From Streptomyces spectabilis (GTDB taxonomy: Bacteria > Actinomycetota > Actinomycetes > Streptomycetales > Streptomycetaceae), in NCBI RefSeq assembly GCF_008704795.1, contig NZ_CP023690.1, positions 5,590,501 to 5,654,500 on the forward strand: a stretch of DNA of 64,000 bases, in the 5' to 3' direction. Under the pieces are notes generated by a model that saw nothing but the letters and a program-made list of their open reading frames with translations, was not told where the DNA came from and made no database searches. Numbering within the stretch: position 1 is the first letter of the stretch; each line of letters opens with the position of its first letter. Positions 34,028 through 45,949 of the stretch are shown here, piece by piece. The translations under genes were made by a program, and so were the position numbers.

Positions 34028-34947
34028 GGGAACAACCGCTATCAAGGAGTAGGGGTTCCCTTCAAGAAACGTGTGCTGCGCCACAGTTGCCCGCCGTGAC
34101 CTTGAATCCCGGGCGTGTCGCTTCTTATTGACGCCGTAACGGGCAATGCGGACAGTCCTGATCACGCCTGTGATCATGGGTTTTCCGAGTTACGTCCGAA
34201 TTGCCCGTGGTCTAACACGCGTTGATGCCGTTGGCCAAGCCCGCTTGTTCGAGCCAAGGTTCGGGTGTGGCGCAGGTCACCTTCCGGGCCCGGTGAGCGC
34301 CGCCTGAGACCTGGCTGAGATCTGGCTGATATCTCCCGGGTATCTGACGGGTGCCCTCCGGTTCGCCAGTCACTCCTCTCCGCCCTCCTGGCGCCTCCTC
34401 GTATCCCCTCCCCCTCTCCCTGTGCTTTCTCGCGCCCCCTCGCGCGCGACGCGCGGGTCCGACTCGTGAACGCGTGCACACGATCGGACTGTCCACCCCT
34501 CCGCGGCGTCCGCGCGAAGCCGCGTCCACCGCCGTCCACACCCCTGCCGCCAAAGTGTGAACGCGCCCCTCTATCAAGTGATCACGTCCAGCACCAATTT
34601 GCCTGTAGTAGCCACCTCTTGATAATGCAACACCGCCCCGACCTGCCCCGACGCGTCAAGATGTCACCTCTGGTGATCACTCAGGTGCTTCGCGTACGAA
34701 GATCACTGCTCATCCGACTTCATGATCCTTCGTCAGGTGGTGGAGATCACAAAGCCGTTGTCGTACCCCGTGTCGCAGATCACAGACCGGCGGGCATAAG
34801 ATGCGGGGCAGTTGGGCTTGTGACCTGCTTCACATGTAAGCGATCTTCGGGGAACTCCGAAGGCCCGGGGATCGCATACGGGCGGGGCGGCGAGCGGGTC
34901 CGACGCAACCGCCAGCAGTCAGTGCCGACTGAGAGGAGCGAGGAGCG
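34028..34947. promoter_or_regulatory. 920-bp regulatory region between P60 hydrolase and nuoA
   Basis: No credible gene was found. From left to right it contains: near-tandem repeats CTGGCTGAGAT/CTGGCTGATAT around 34310-34332; a pyrimidine-rich tract at about 34372-34445; five GATCAC hexamers (34580, 34675, 34701, 34745, 34778); a possible -10 TAAGAT at 34797-34802; a Rex operator at 34818-34835; and the nuoA ribosome site. The P60 gene presumably has a long 5' leader; I looked for a c-di-AMP riboswitch there and did not recognise one. Confidence 0.55.
34818..34835. promoter_or_regulatory. Rex operator (ROP) upstream of nuoA
   Basis: TTGTGACCTGCTTCACAT contains TGTGA-N6-TCACA, the Rex half-sites. 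Rex is the NADH-sensing repressor of respiratory genes in streptomycetes, and nuo is a reported target. The site lies just downstream of a possible -10 (TAAGAT, 34797-34802), where binding would block initiation or clearance. Confidence 0.78.
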
Positions 34948-35307
34948 GTGAACGCGTATGCGCCCATCCTCGTACTGGGAGCCCTCGGGGCAGGCTTTGC
35001 GATTTTCTCCGTGGTCATGGCCACGCTTGTCGGCCCCAAGCGCTACAACCGCGCGAAGCTCGAGGCCTACGAGTGCGGAATCGAGCCGACCCCCACGCCG
35101 GCCGGCGGCGGGCGTTTCCCCATCAAGTACTACCTGACGGCGATGCTCTTCATCGTCTTCGACATCGAGATCGTCTTTCTCTATCCCTGGGCCGTCAGCT
35201 TCGACGCCCTGGGGATTTTCGGGCTCGTGGAGATGCTGCTCTTCGTGCTCACCGTCTTCGTCGCGTACGCGTACGTATGGCGGCGCGGCGGCCTGGAATG
35301 GGACTGA
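34948..35307 (+). CDS. nuoA: NADH-quinone oxidoreductase subunit A
   Basis: 119 residues with three membrane helices (about 5-27, 62-84, 90-112). The conserved loop KLEAYECGIEP contains the redox-sensitive Cys near the quinone site, followed by RFPIKYYLTAMLFIVFDIEIVFLYPW. It is a membrane-arm subunit of complex I. GTG 34948 follows GAGGAGCG. It is the first gene of nuoA-N. Confidence 0.96.
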   Translation: MNAYAPILVLGALGAGFAIFSVVMATLVGPKRYNRAKLEAYECGIEPTPTPAGGGRFPIKYYLTAMLFIVFDIEIVFLYPWAVSFDALGIFGLVEMLLFVLTVFVAYAYVWRRGGLEWD

Positions 35308-35347
35308 CCCCGGCAAGGGACTGACCCCCGATATGGGACTGAGCCCC
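35300..35347. repeat. Tandem repeat starting at the nuoA stop codon
   Basis: Three units GGGACTGACCCC (35300-35311, 35317-35328, and variant GGGACTGAGCCCC at 35335-35347) are spaced 17-18 bases apart, with a fourth partial unit near 35353. The first contains the nuoA TGA. Confidence 0.85.
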
Positions 35348-35373
35348 GGAAGGGGACAGAGGAGCCACTGAGC

Positions 35374-35924
<551 letters not shown>

Positions 35925-35928
<4 letters not shown>

Positions 35929-36673
35929 CCGACGCGAACGACAGCGCCACCCACGAGACCAACCCCGAGCGGGACCTCAGCGCCTCCAACCTCCCCGGCC
36001 AGCGCGGTGAGCACGGCGAGGAGGTCCGCGTCCAGCGCGGCATGTTCGGCGCCGACAACGGCGGCGACACCTCCGGTTACGGCGGCCTGGTGCGCTCCAT
36101 CCGGCTCCCGGGCGCGGCCAACCGGCCCTACGGCGGCTGGTTCGACGAGGTGGCCGACGAGCTCGAAGGCGCCCTGGAGGAACAGGGCCTCGTCCCCGAG
36201 AACGCCATCGAGAAGACGGTCGTCGACCGCGACGAGCTGACCTTCCACATCGCGCGCGAGCATCTCGTCCGCGTGGCCCGGACCCTGCGGGACGACCCGG
36301 CGCTGCGCTTCGAGCTGTGCACCGGCGTGTCCGGCGTGCACTTCCTCGGAGACAAGGGCCGCGAGCTGCACGCCGTCTACCACCTGCGCTCGCTCACCCA
36401 CAACCGCCTGATCCGCCTGGAAGTCAGCGCCCCGGACGCCGATCCGCACGTGCCGTCCCTCGTCGCGGTCTATCCGACGAACGACTGGCACGAGCGCGAG
36501 ACGTATGACTTCTTCGGGCTCGTCTTCGACGGCCACCCCGCGCTCACGCGCATCATGATGCCGGACGACTGGCAGGGCTTCCCACAGCGGAAGGACTACC
36601 CGCTCGGCGGCATTCCCGTCGAGTACAAGGGCGCCCAGATCCCGGCTCCGGACCAGCGGAGGTCGTACAGCTG

Positions 36674-36674
<1 letters not shown>
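35925..36674 (+). CDS. nuoC: NADH-quinone oxidoreductase subunit C
   Basis: 249 residues. The 30-kDa subunit signature [27 protein letters not shown] is near residues 185-212, and the N-terminal ~60 residues are a disordered extension. It is a peripheral-arm subunit next to the quinone site. GTG overlaps the nuoB stop (GTGA). It is separate from nuoD, unlike the fused form in enterobacteria. Confidence 0.95.
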
Positions 36675-38007
<1,333 letters not shown>

Positions 38008-38011
<4 letters not shown>

Positions 38012-38868
38012 CAGACGCATCGCCGACGAGCCTGGGGATGCCCCGACTCCCCGCCCCCGACTACCCGGCCGACGTACGGGCCCGGCTCGAAGCGGACGCC
38101 AAGGAGGTCATCGCCCGCTATCCGGACTCCCGCTCAGCCCTGCTGCCGCTGCTGCACCTGGTGCAGTCGGAGGAGGGGTACGTCACGCGCACCGGGATGC
38201 GGTTCTGCGCGGAGGTGCTCGACCTGACCACCGCGGAGGTCACGGCCGTCGCGACCTTCTACACCATGTACCGGCGGAGGCCCTCCGGCGACTACCAGGT
38301 CGGCGTGTGCACCAACACGCTCTGCGCGGTGATGGGCGGCGACGCCATCTTCGAGGCCCTCCAGGAGCACCTGGGCGTCGGCAACGGCGGGACCACCGAG
38401 GACGGCAAGGTGACGCTCGAACACATCGAGTGCAACGCCGCCTGCGACTTCGCGCCCGTGGTGATGGTCAACTGGGAGTTCTTCGACAACCAGACCCCGC
38501 ACAGCGCCAAACGCCTCGTCGACGACCTGCGCGCGGGTGTCCAGGCCGAGCCGACCCGCGGCGCCCCGCTGTGCACCTTCAAGGAGACGGCCCGCATCCT
38601 CGCGGGCTTCCCCGACGAGCGCCCCGGAGCCGTCGAGGCCACCGGCGGCGCGGGCCCCGCCTCGCTGATCGGACTGCGCCTGGCCAAGGGCGAGGCGCCC
38701 CCCGCGCGCGTGGTGCATCCGCGCACGGGCGGCCCGGAGGGCGCACAGCCGCACGATCCGTCACCCAGCGAGCACCTGAGCTCGCACGACGCGCCGCAGC
38801 GGACCTCGGCATCCGACCCCTCGCACTCCGCGGGCCCGGTCGGCGAGGACCGCGAGGAGGGGGAGTGA
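38008..38868 (+). CDS. nuoE: NADH-quinone oxidoreductase subunit E
   Basis: 286 residues. The 24-kDa core (about 15-175) has 2Fe-2S ligands C-X4-C (VCTNTLC) and C-X3-C (CNAACDF). A disordered Pro/Ser/His-rich C-terminal extension of roughly 90 residues follows, longer than usual. It is part of the NADH-oxidising module with NuoF and NuoG. GTG overlaps the nuoD stop. Confidence 0.95.
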
Positions 38869-40226
38869 TGACCTTGGCCGCCGAGATCAACGAGACCAGC
38901 CCCGAGAAGCTGCTCGCCCCGGTCCTCTCGGCCTTCTGGGACCAGGAGAAGTCCTGGACCCTTGACGTCTACCGGCGCCACGAGGGCTACGAGGGACTGC
39001 GCAAGGCCCTGGCGATGGAGCCGGACGACCTCATCGCCTATGTGAAGGAATCCGGGCTCCGCGGCCGCGGCGGCGCGGGCTTCCCCACCGGGATGAAGTG
39101 GCAGTTCATCCCGCAGGGCGACGGCAAGCCGCACTATCTAGTTGTCAACGCCGACGAGTCGGAGCCCGGGACCTGCAAGGACATCCCGCTCCTCTTCGCG
39201 AACCCGCATTCCCTCATCGAGGGCATCGTGATCGCCTGCTACGCGATCCGTTCGTCGCATGCCTTCATCTATCTGCGTGGTGAGGTCGTCCCCGTACTGC
39301 GGCGGCTGCACGAGGCCGTGCGCGAGGCGTACGCGGCGGGCTACCTCGGCAAGAACGTCCTGGGCAGCGGACTCGATCTCGAACTCACCGTGCACGCGGG
39401 CGCGGGCGCGTACATCTGCGGTGAGGAGACCGCGCTGCTCGACTCGCTCGAAGGCCGCCGTGGTCAGCCGCGACTCCGTCCCCCTTTCCCTGCGGTCGCG
39501 GGTCTCTACGCGTGCCCCACTGTTGTCAATAACGTCGAGTCCATCGCATCGGTTCCCGCGATCCTGCAGCGCGGCAAGGACTGGTTCACCTCGATGGGAA
39601 GCGAGAAGTCGCCCGGCTTCACGCTGTACTCGCTCAGCGGGCACGTCGCCTCGCCCGGCCAGTACGAGGCGCCCCTCGGCATCACGCTGCGCCAACTGCT
39701 CGACATGAGCGGCGGCATGCGGCCCGGTCACCGCCTCAAGTTCTGGACGCCGGGCGGCTCTTCGACGCCGATGTTCACCGACGAGCACCTCGACGTCCCG
39801 CTCGACTACGAGGGCGTCGGCGCCGCCGGATCCATGCTCGGCACCAAGGCGCTGCAGTGCTTCGACGAGACCACCTGCGTCGTGCGCGCGGTGACGCGCT
39901 GGACCGAGTTCTACGCCCACGAGTCCTGCGGCAAGTGCACGCCCTGCCGCGAAGGGACGTACTGGCTCGTGCAGTTGCTGCGCGACATCGAGGCGGGCAA
40001 GGGCGTGATGGCCGACCTCGACAAGCTCAACGACATCGCCGACAACATCAACGGCAAGTCCTTCTGCGCCCTCGGCGACGGCGCCGCCTCGCCGATCTTC
40101 TCCTCGCTCCAGTACTTCCGCGCGGAGTACGAGGAGCACATCACCGGCAGGGGCTGCCCCTTCGACCCCGCCAAGTCGACGCTCTGGGCCGACAGGCCCC
40201 TGGAGAACACGGAGGTGAACGCATGA
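38868..40226 (+). CDS. nuoF: NADH-quinone oxidoreductase subunit F
   Basis: 452 residues. The FMN/NADH motif [16 protein letters not shown] (about 60-75) and 4Fe-4S ligands in [13 protein letters not shown] with a later Cys are present. It binds NADH and FMN and starts electron transfer. ATG shares one base with the nuoE stop (TGATG). The length is typical. Confidence 0.97.
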   Translation: MTLAAEINETSPEKLLAPVLSAFWDQEKSWTLDVYRRHEGYEGLRKALAMEPDDLIAYVKESGLRGRGGAGFPTGMKWQFIPQGDGKPHYLVVNADESEPGTCKDIPLLFANPHSLIEGIVIACYAIRSSHAFIYLRGEVVPVLRRLHEAVREAYAAGYLGKNVLGSGLDLELTVHAGAGAYICGEETALLDSLEGRRGQPRLRPPFPAVAGLYACPTVVNNVESIASVPAILQRGKDWFTSMGSEKSPGFTLYSLSGHVASPGQYEAPLGITLRQLLDMSGGMRPGHRLKFWTPGGSSTPMFTDEHLDVPLDYEGVGAAGSMLGTKALQCFDETTCVVRAVTRWTEFYAHESCGKCTPCREGTYWLVQLLRDIEAGKGVMADLDKLNDIADNINGKSFCALGDGAASPIFSSLQYFRAEYEEHITGRGCPFDPAKSTLWADRPLENTEVNA

Positions 40227-42739
40227 CAGTGACCACGAACAGCGCTCCCTCCGGGGGCGGGGAGGCGGCCGTTCCGCCGGAAGACCTGGTCACGCTGACG
40301 ATCGACGGCATCGAGATCAGCGTCCCCAAGGGGACCCTGGTCATCCGCGCCGCCGAGCTCCTCGGCATCGAGATCCCGCGCTTCTGCGACCACCCGCTGC
40401 TCGACCCCGCGGGCGCCTGCCGCCAGTGCATCGTCGAGGTCGAGGGCCAGCGCAAGCCGATGGCGTCCTGCACGATCACCTGCACCGACGGCATGGTCGT
40501 CAAGTCGCAGCTGACGTCGCCGGTCGCCGAGAAGGCCCAGCACGGCGTGATGGAGCTGCTGCTCATCAACCACCCGCTGGACTGCCCGGTCTGCGACAAG
40601 GGCGGCGAGTGCCCGCTGCAGAACCAGGCCATGTCGCACGGCAACGCCGAGTCCCGCTTCGAGGGCAGCAAGCGCACCTACGAGAAGCCGGTGCCGATCT
40701 CCACACAGGTGCTGCTCGACCGCGAGCGGTGCGTGCTGTGCGCCCGCTGCACCCGCTTCTCCAACCAGATCGCCGGCGACCCCATGATCGAGCTGGTCGA
40801 GCGCGGCGCGCTCCAGCAGGTGGGCACCGGAGAGGGCGACCCCTTCGAGTCGTACTTCTCCGGGAACACCATCCAGATCTGCCCGGTGGGAGCGCTCACG
40901 TCGCACGCCTACCGCTTCCGGTCACGCCCCTTCGACCTGGTGTCGTCGCCGTCGGTGTGCGAGCACTGCGCGGGCGGCTGCGCCACCCGTACCGACCACC
41001 GGCGCGGCAAGGTCATGCGACGGCTGGCCCAGGACGAACCCGAGGTCAACGAGGAGTGGATCTGCGACAAGGGCCGCTTCGGCTTCCGGTACGCGCAGAA
41101 GCCGGACCGCCTGACCACGCCCCTGGTGCGGAACGCGGCCTCGGGTGAGCTCGAACCGGCCAGCTGGCCCGAGGCGTTGGAGACGGCCGCACGCGGCCTC
41201 GCCGCCGCGCGCGGGCGGGCCGGAGTCCTGACCGGCGGCCGCCTCACCGTGGAGGACGCCTACGCGTACAGCAAGTACGCGCGCGTGGCGCTCGACACGA
41301 ACGACATCGACTTCCGCGCGCGGGTGCACTCCAGCGAGGAGGCCGACTTCCTGGCGGCACGGGTCGCCGGGCGCGGCCGGGACCTCGACGGCACCGGTGT
41401 CACGTACGCCGCCCTGGAGAAGGCGCCCGCCGTCCTGCTCGTCGGCATCGAGGCCGAGGAGGAGGCGCCCGGCGTCTTCCTGCGGCTCCGCAAGGCGTGG
41501 CGCAAGCACGGCCAGCGCACCTACGCCGTCGCCACGCACGCCACGCGGGGCCTGGTGAAGGCGGGCGGCACGCTCCTCGCCGCGGCGCCCGGCACGGAGA
41601 CCGAGTGGCTGGACGCGCTCGCCGCCGGGGTCGGCATCGAGGACGACGGCGCGAAGGCCGCCGAGGCGCTGCGCGCCGAGGGCGCGGTCATCGTCGCGGG
41701 GGAGCGGCTCGCGGCCGTGCCGGGCGCGCTCACCGCCGCCGTGCGGGCCGCGTCCGCGACCGGCGCGTCGCTGGTGTGGATCCCGCGCCGCGCGGGCGAG
41801 CGCGGTGCCGTCGAGGCCGGCGCGGTGCCCTCGCTGCTTCCCGGGGGCCGCCCGGCCACCGACCCGCGCGCGCGGGACGAGGTCGCGGCCGCCTGGGGCG
41901 TGGCCGAACTCCCGCACCGCTACGGCCGGGACACCGGCCAGATCGTCGAGGCCGCCGCGACCGGCGAGCTGGGCGCCCTCCTGGTGGGGGGCGTCGAGGT
42001 CGCCGACCTGCCCGACCCGCCGCGCGCGCGTGAGGCGCTCGACCAGGTCGGCTTCCTGGTGTCGCTCGAACAGCGGCCGAGCGAGGTGACCGAGCGCGCC
42101 GACGTGGTCCTGCCGGTGGCCGCCGTCGCCGAGAAGCCGGGCACCTTCCTCAACTGGGAAGGCAGGGCCCGGCTCTTCGAGGCGGCGCTCAAGCCGGACC
42201 AGATGACGCGCCGCCTGGCACCCACCGACGCGCGCGTCCTGCACATGCTGGCCGACGCGGGCGACGTCCCCCTCGGCCTTCCCGACCTGCTGGCCGTCCG
42301 GCGCGAGCTCGACCGGCTCGGCGGCTGGGACGGGCCGCGCGCGACCGAGCCCCTGGAGACCGCGGTCCAGCTGCCGCGCCCGGCCGTCGGTGAGGCGGTG
42401 CTCGCCGGGCACCGGCTCCTGCTGGACCGGGGCCGCCTCCAGGAGGGCGACGACGCGCTCGCCGGCACGCGGCACGCGGCGGTGGCCCGGCTCTCGGCGG
42501 CCACCGCGGCGGAGGCGGGCGTCAAGGACGGCGACACGCTCGCCGTCACCGGCACCGCGGGGCGGTTCGAAATCCCGCTCGCGGTCACGGAGATGCCCGA
42601 CCGCGTGGTGTGGCTGCCGCTGAACTCCGTGGGCGGCGGTATCGCCTCCGACACGGGTGCGCTCCCGGGCGAGCTGGTCAGGATCGGCCCCGCTGTCCGC
42701 GTCGAGCCCGCCCAGGGCGCCCAGGAGGTGCAGTCGTGA
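40223..42739 (+). CDS. nuoG: NADH-quinone oxidoreductase subunit G
   Basis: 838 residues. The N-terminal 2Fe-2S domain ([15 protein letters not shown]...C) is followed by the His-Cys3 cluster ([14 protein letters not shown]), a 4Fe-4S ferredoxin pair (CVLCARC..., ICPVGAL) and CEHCAGGC...ICDKGRF for the extra N7-type cluster. A degenerate molybdopterin-oxidoreductase domain follows. The C-terminal half is Ala-rich and poorly conserved. ATG overlaps the nuoF stop (ATGA). Confidence 0.96.
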   Translation: MTVTTNSAPSGGGEAAVPPEDLVTLTIDGIEISVPKGTLVIRAAELLGIEIPRFCDHPLLDPAGACRQCIVEVEGQRKPMASCTITCTDGMVVKSQLTSPVAEKAQHGVMELLLINHPLDCPVCDKGGECPLQNQAMSHGNAESRFEGSKRTYEKPVPISTQVLLDRERCVLCARCTRFSNQIAGDPMIELVERGALQQVGTGEGDPFESYFSGNTIQICPVGALTSHAYRFRSRPFDLVSSPSVCEHCAGGCATRTDHRRGKVMRRLAQDEPEVNEEWICDKGRFGFRYAQKPDRLTTPLVRNAASGELEPASWPEALETAARGLAAARGRAGVLTGGRLTVEDAYAYSKYARVALDTNDIDFRARVHSSEEADFLAARVAGRGRDLDGTGVTYAALEKAPAVLLVGIEAEEEAPGVFLRLRKAWRKHGQRTYAVATHATRGLVKAGGTLLAAAPGTETEWLDALAAGVGIEDDGAKAAEALRAEGAVIVAGERLAAVPGALTAAVRAASATGASLVWIPRRAGERGAVEAGAVPSLLPGGRPATDPRARDEVAAAWGVAELPHRYGRDTGQIVEAAATGELGALLVGGVEVADLPDPPRAREALDQVGFLVSLEQRPSEVTERADVVLPVAAVAEKPGTFLNWEGRARLFEAALKPDQMTRRLAPTDARVLHMLADAGDVPLGLPDLLAVRRELDRLGGWDGPRATEPLETAVQLPRPAVGEAVLAGHRLLLDRGRLQEGDDALAGTRHAAVARLSAATAAEAGVKDGDTLAVTGTAGRFEIPLAVTEMPDRVVWLPLNSVGGGIASDTGALPGELVRIGPAVRVEPAQGAQEVQS

Positions 42740-44103
42740 GCCCCATGACCCAGCTCGCCGCCGAAGACCTCTCCATGTTCGGCCGCGACCCCTGGTGGCT
42801 GGTCGGCATCAAGGCGGTCTTCTGCTTCGCGTTCCTCGTGGTGTCCGTGCTCTTCGCCATCGTGTGGGAGCGCAAGGTCGTGGCCTGGATGCAGCTGCGC
42901 ATCGGCCCCAACCGCAACGGCCCCTGGGGCTTCCTCCAGTCCCTCGCGGACGGCATCAAGCTGATGCTCAAGGAAGACCTGATCGTCAAGCGCGCCGACA
43001 AGGTGGTCTACATCCTGGCGCCGGTCGTCGCGGCCATCCCCGCCTTCATGGCGATCGCGGTGATCCCCTTCGGGCCCGCGGGCAACGAGGTCTCGATCTT
43101 CGGGCACCGCACCACGATGCAGCTCACCGACCTGCCGATCGCGATGCTCTACATCCTCGCGGTCGCCTCGGTCGGCATCTACGGCATCGTGCTCGCGGGC
43201 TGGAGCTCCGGCTCCACCTATCCGCTCCTCGGCGGTCTGCGCTCGTGCGCGCAGATGATCTCGTACGAGATCGCGATGGGCGCCGCGTTCGCGTCGGTCT
43301 TCCTGTACTCCGGGTCGATGTCCACGTCGGCGATCGTGGAGGCACAGCAGGACCGCTGGTACGTGGTGCTCCTGCCGGTGTCGTTCCTGATCTACATCGT
43401 GACGATGGTCGGCGAGACCAACCGCGCGCCGTTCGACATGCCGGAGTCCGAGGGCGACCTCGTCGGCGGCTTCAACACCGAGTACTCGTCGATCAAGTTC
43501 GCGATCTTCATGCTCGCCGAGTACATCAACATGATCACCGTCTCGGCCGTGTCCGCGACGCTCTTCCTCGGCGGCTGGCGGGCTCCCTGGCCCATCAGCG
43601 GCTTCTGGGAGGGGGCCAACCACGGCTGGTGGCCGATGGCCTGGTTCGTGCTCAAGGTGCAGCTGCTGCTGTTCTTCTTCATCTGGCTGCGCGGCACGCT
43701 GCCCCGCGTCCGCTACGACCAGCTGATGAAGCTCGGCTGGAAGGTCCTCATCCCGGTGTCGGTGGTGTGGCTGATGCTCGTCGCCACCGTCCGCGCGCTG
43801 CGCAACGAGGACTACGACTTCAGCGAGATCGCGCTCTATGTGGGCGGCGGAGTCATCGCGCTGCTCCTGCTCTCCGTCCTGTATGACCTGTTCAGGGACA
43901 AGCGGGACAAGGAGGCGGCGGTCGCCGCCGAGCCCGCCGAGTCCGGCGCCTTCGACCCGATGGCGGGCGGCTTCCCGGTGCCACCGCTGCCCGGACAGAC
44001 CCTGCCACCCGTGCCGCGCCGACGCCCGCGCCACGAGCGGGAGTTGATTGTCAGTGGTGGCCCGGATACTCAAAGTGACGGAAAGGAGGCGTCCGATGGC
44101 TGA
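42736..44103 (+). CDS. nuoH: NADH-quinone oxidoreductase subunit H
   Basis: 455 residues with about eight to nine membrane helices. The ND1 signature '[22 protein letters not shown]' and the acidic loop '[27 protein letters not shown]' connect the quinone site to the proton arm. A polar ~70-residue C-terminal tail exceeds the usual length. GTG overlaps the nuoG stop. Confidence 0.97.
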   Translation: MSPMTQLAAEDLSMFGRDPWWLVGIKAVFCFAFLVVSVLFAIVWERKVVAWMQLRIGPNRNGPWGFLQSLADGIKLMLKEDLIVKRADKVVYILAPVVAAIPAFMAIAVIPFGPAGNEVSIFGHRTTMQLTDLPIAMLYILAVASVGIYGIVLAGWSSGSTYPLLGGLRSCAQMISYEIAMGAAFASVFLYSGSMSTSAIVEAQQDRWYVVLLPVSFLIYIVTMVGETNRAPFDMPESEGDLVGGFNTEYSSIKFAIFMLAEYINMITVSAVSATLFLGGWRAPWPISGFWEGANHGWWPMAWFVLKVQLLLFFFIWLRGTLPRVRYDQLMKLGWKVLIPVSVVWLMLVATVRALRNEDYDFSEIALYVGGGVIALLLLSVLYDLFRDKRDKEAAVAAEPAESGAFDPMAGGFPVPPLPGQTLPPVPRRRPRHERELIVSGGPDTQSDGKEASDG

Positions 44104-44776
44104 GCAGTCGAACACGCCGGACCGAAAGCGGAGCGGGCAGCTGCCCGAGCAACCGCAGAGCCAGGAAGCGGCACAGGCGAACCAGTCGGATCAGGGGTTC
44201 CAGAACCCCGTCGCGGGCTTCGCCGTGACCTTCAAGGCCATGTTCAAGAAGCGGCTGACCGAGCAGTATCCGGAGCAGCAGAAGACCACCGCTCCCCGCT
44301 TCCACGGCAGGCACCAGCTCAACCGCCATCCGGACGGCCTGGAGAAGTGCGTCGGCTGCGAGCTGTGCGCCTGGGCCTGCCCGGCGGACGCCATCTATGT
44401 GGAAGGCGCGGACAACACCGAAGAGGAGCGCTACTCCCCGGGCGAGCGCTACGGCCGCGTCTACCAGATCAACTACGCCCGCTGCATCTTCTGCGGCCTG
44501 TGCATCGAGGCGTGCCCCACGCGCGCGTTGACGATGACGAACGAGTTCGAGCTCGCCGACACCAGCCGCCAGAACCTGATCTACACCAAGGAGCAGCTGC
44601 TCGCGGGCCTCGACGAGGGCATGGTTGACGCCCCGCACGCGATCTACCCCGGCACGGACGAGGGGGACTACTACCGCGGTCTGGTGACGCGGGCGGCCCC
44701 CGGCACGGAGCGCCAGGTCGCCGTCTCCAAGGGCGAGCAGGCGCCGGAGCCCAGGGCCGAGGGGGTGGAAGCGTGA
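44096..44776 (+). CDS. nuoI: NADH-quinone oxidoreductase subunit I
   Basis: 226 residues. Two 4Fe-4S motifs [12 protein letters not shown] and [12 protein letters not shown] carry N6a/N6b. N- and C-terminal extensions are disordered. ATG 44096 has a near-perfect AAAGGAGG and overlaps the nuoH end by eight bases, which is why this start is chosen. Confidence 0.97.
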   Translation: MAEQSNTPDRKRSGQLPEQPQSQEAAQANQSDQGFQNPVAGFAVTFKAMFKKRLTEQYPEQQKTTAPRFHGRHQLNRHPDGLEKCVGCELCAWACPADAIYVEGADNTEEERYSPGERYGRVYQINYARCIFCGLCIEACPTRALTMTNEFELADTSRQNLIYTKEQLLAGLDEGMVDAPHAIYPGTDEGDYYRGLVTRAAPGTERQVAVSKGEQAPEPRAEGVEA

Positions 44777-45639
44777 CCTCCGTCGCGGCCTACACCACCT
44801 CCACGGGCGAGGCCTTCCAGTTCTGGGTGCTCGGCACGGTCGCCGTGATCGGCGCGCTGAGCACGATCCTCATGAAGCGGGCGGTGCACAGCGCCCTCTG
44901 TCTGGCCGGGACCATGATCATCCTGGCGGTCTTCTACCTGGCCAACGGCGCGTACTTCCTGGGCATCGTCCAGATCGTCGTCTACACCGGCGCGATCATG
45001 ATGCTCTTCCTGTTCGTCGTGATGCTCGTCGGCGTCACCGCCGCGGACTCCCTGAAGGAGACCATCAAGGGCCAGCGCTGGCTGGCCGCCCTGTGCGGAC
45101 TCGGCTTCGCCGTCCTGCTGTTCGCGGGCATCGGCAACGCCTCGGTGAAGGACTTCAACGGCCTGGGCAAGGCGAACGAGGGCGGCAACGTGGAGGGCCT
45201 GGCCGCCCTCATCTTCACGAAGTACGTCTTCGCCTTCGAGATCACCGGCGCCCTGCTGATCACGGCGACCGTCGGCGCGATGGTGCTGACCCACCGCGAG
45301 CGCACGGAGCGCGCCAAGACCCAGCGCGAGCTCGCCGAGGAGCGGGTGCGCGCGGGCAAGCACCTGCCGCCGCTGCCGGCCCCTGGCGTCTACGCCCGGC
45401 ACAACGCCGTGGACATCGCGGGCCTGCTCCCCGACGGCACGCCCTCGGAGCTCACGGTCAACAAGACCCTCCGGGAGCGCGGCCAGATCCGCGACGTGTC
45501 CACCGAGGCCCTGGAGGACCTGCGGGCCCTGGAGCAGCGCTCCACGGACCGCCTGGCCCGCCCCGACCTGCGCCGCACGGACGCCGGGCGCGGCGCGGAC
45601 GGCGACCGGGCCGGGCAGAGCGAGGAGGCGTCGAAGTGA
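44773..45639 (+). CDS. nuoJ: NADH-quinone oxidoreductase subunit J
   Basis: 288 residues with five membrane helices in the first ~180. The conserved '[23 protein letters not shown]' helix contains the pi-bulge region. A long charged C-terminal tail (about 185-288) is typical of actinobacteria. GTG overlaps the nuoI stop. Confidence 0.94.
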   Translation: MTSVAAYTTSTGEAFQFWVLGTVAVIGALSTILMKRAVHSALCLAGTMIILAVFYLANGAYFLGIVQIVVYTGAIMMLFLFVVMLVGVTAADSLKETIKGQRWLAALCGLGFAVLLFAGIGNASVKDFNGLGKANEGGNVEGLAALIFTKYVFAFEITGALLITATVGAMVLTHRERTERAKTQRELAEERVRAGKHLPPLPAPGVYARHNAVDIAGLLPDGTPSELTVNKTLRERGQIRDVSTEALEDLRALEQRSTDRLARPDLRRTDAGRGADGDRAGQSEEASK

Positions 45640-45935
45640 ATCCGGTCAACTACCTCTACCTGGCGGCCCTGTTGTTCGCCATCGGCGCCACCGGCGTGCT
45701 GATCAGGCGGAACGTGATCGTGGTCTTCATGTGCATCGAGCTGATGCTCAACGCCTGCAACCTGGCGTTCGTCGCCTTCTCCCGGCTGCACGGCAATCTC
45801 GACGGCCAGATCATCGCCTTCTTCACGATGGTCGTCGCCGCGGCCGAGGTCGTGGTCGGGCTCGCGATCATCGTGTCGCTGTTCCGCTCCCGCCACTCGG
45901 CCTCGGTCGACGACGCCAGTCTGATGAAGCTCTAA
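45636..45935 (+). CDS. nuoK: NADH-quinone oxidoreductase subunit K
   Basis: 99 residues with three membrane helices. The membrane Glu residues of the proton path are present ([17 protein letters not shown]). GTG overlaps the nuoJ stop (GTGA). Confidence 0.97.
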   Translation: MNPVNYLYLAALLFAIGATGVLIRRNVIVVFMCIELMLNACNLAFVAFSRLHGNLDGQIIAFFTMVVAAAEVVVGLAIIVSLFRSRHSASVDDASLMKL

Positions 45936-45949
45936 GGGGTCGCTGAATC

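Noticed and set aside
34028..34330. c-di-AMP (ydaO-type) riboswitch before the P60 hydrolase gene
   Set aside because: Such switches control some streptomycete wall hydrolases, but I could not find the expected conserved GGGGGAACC/GGGTGAATC/CCCGAATCCGTC blocks on the minus strand.
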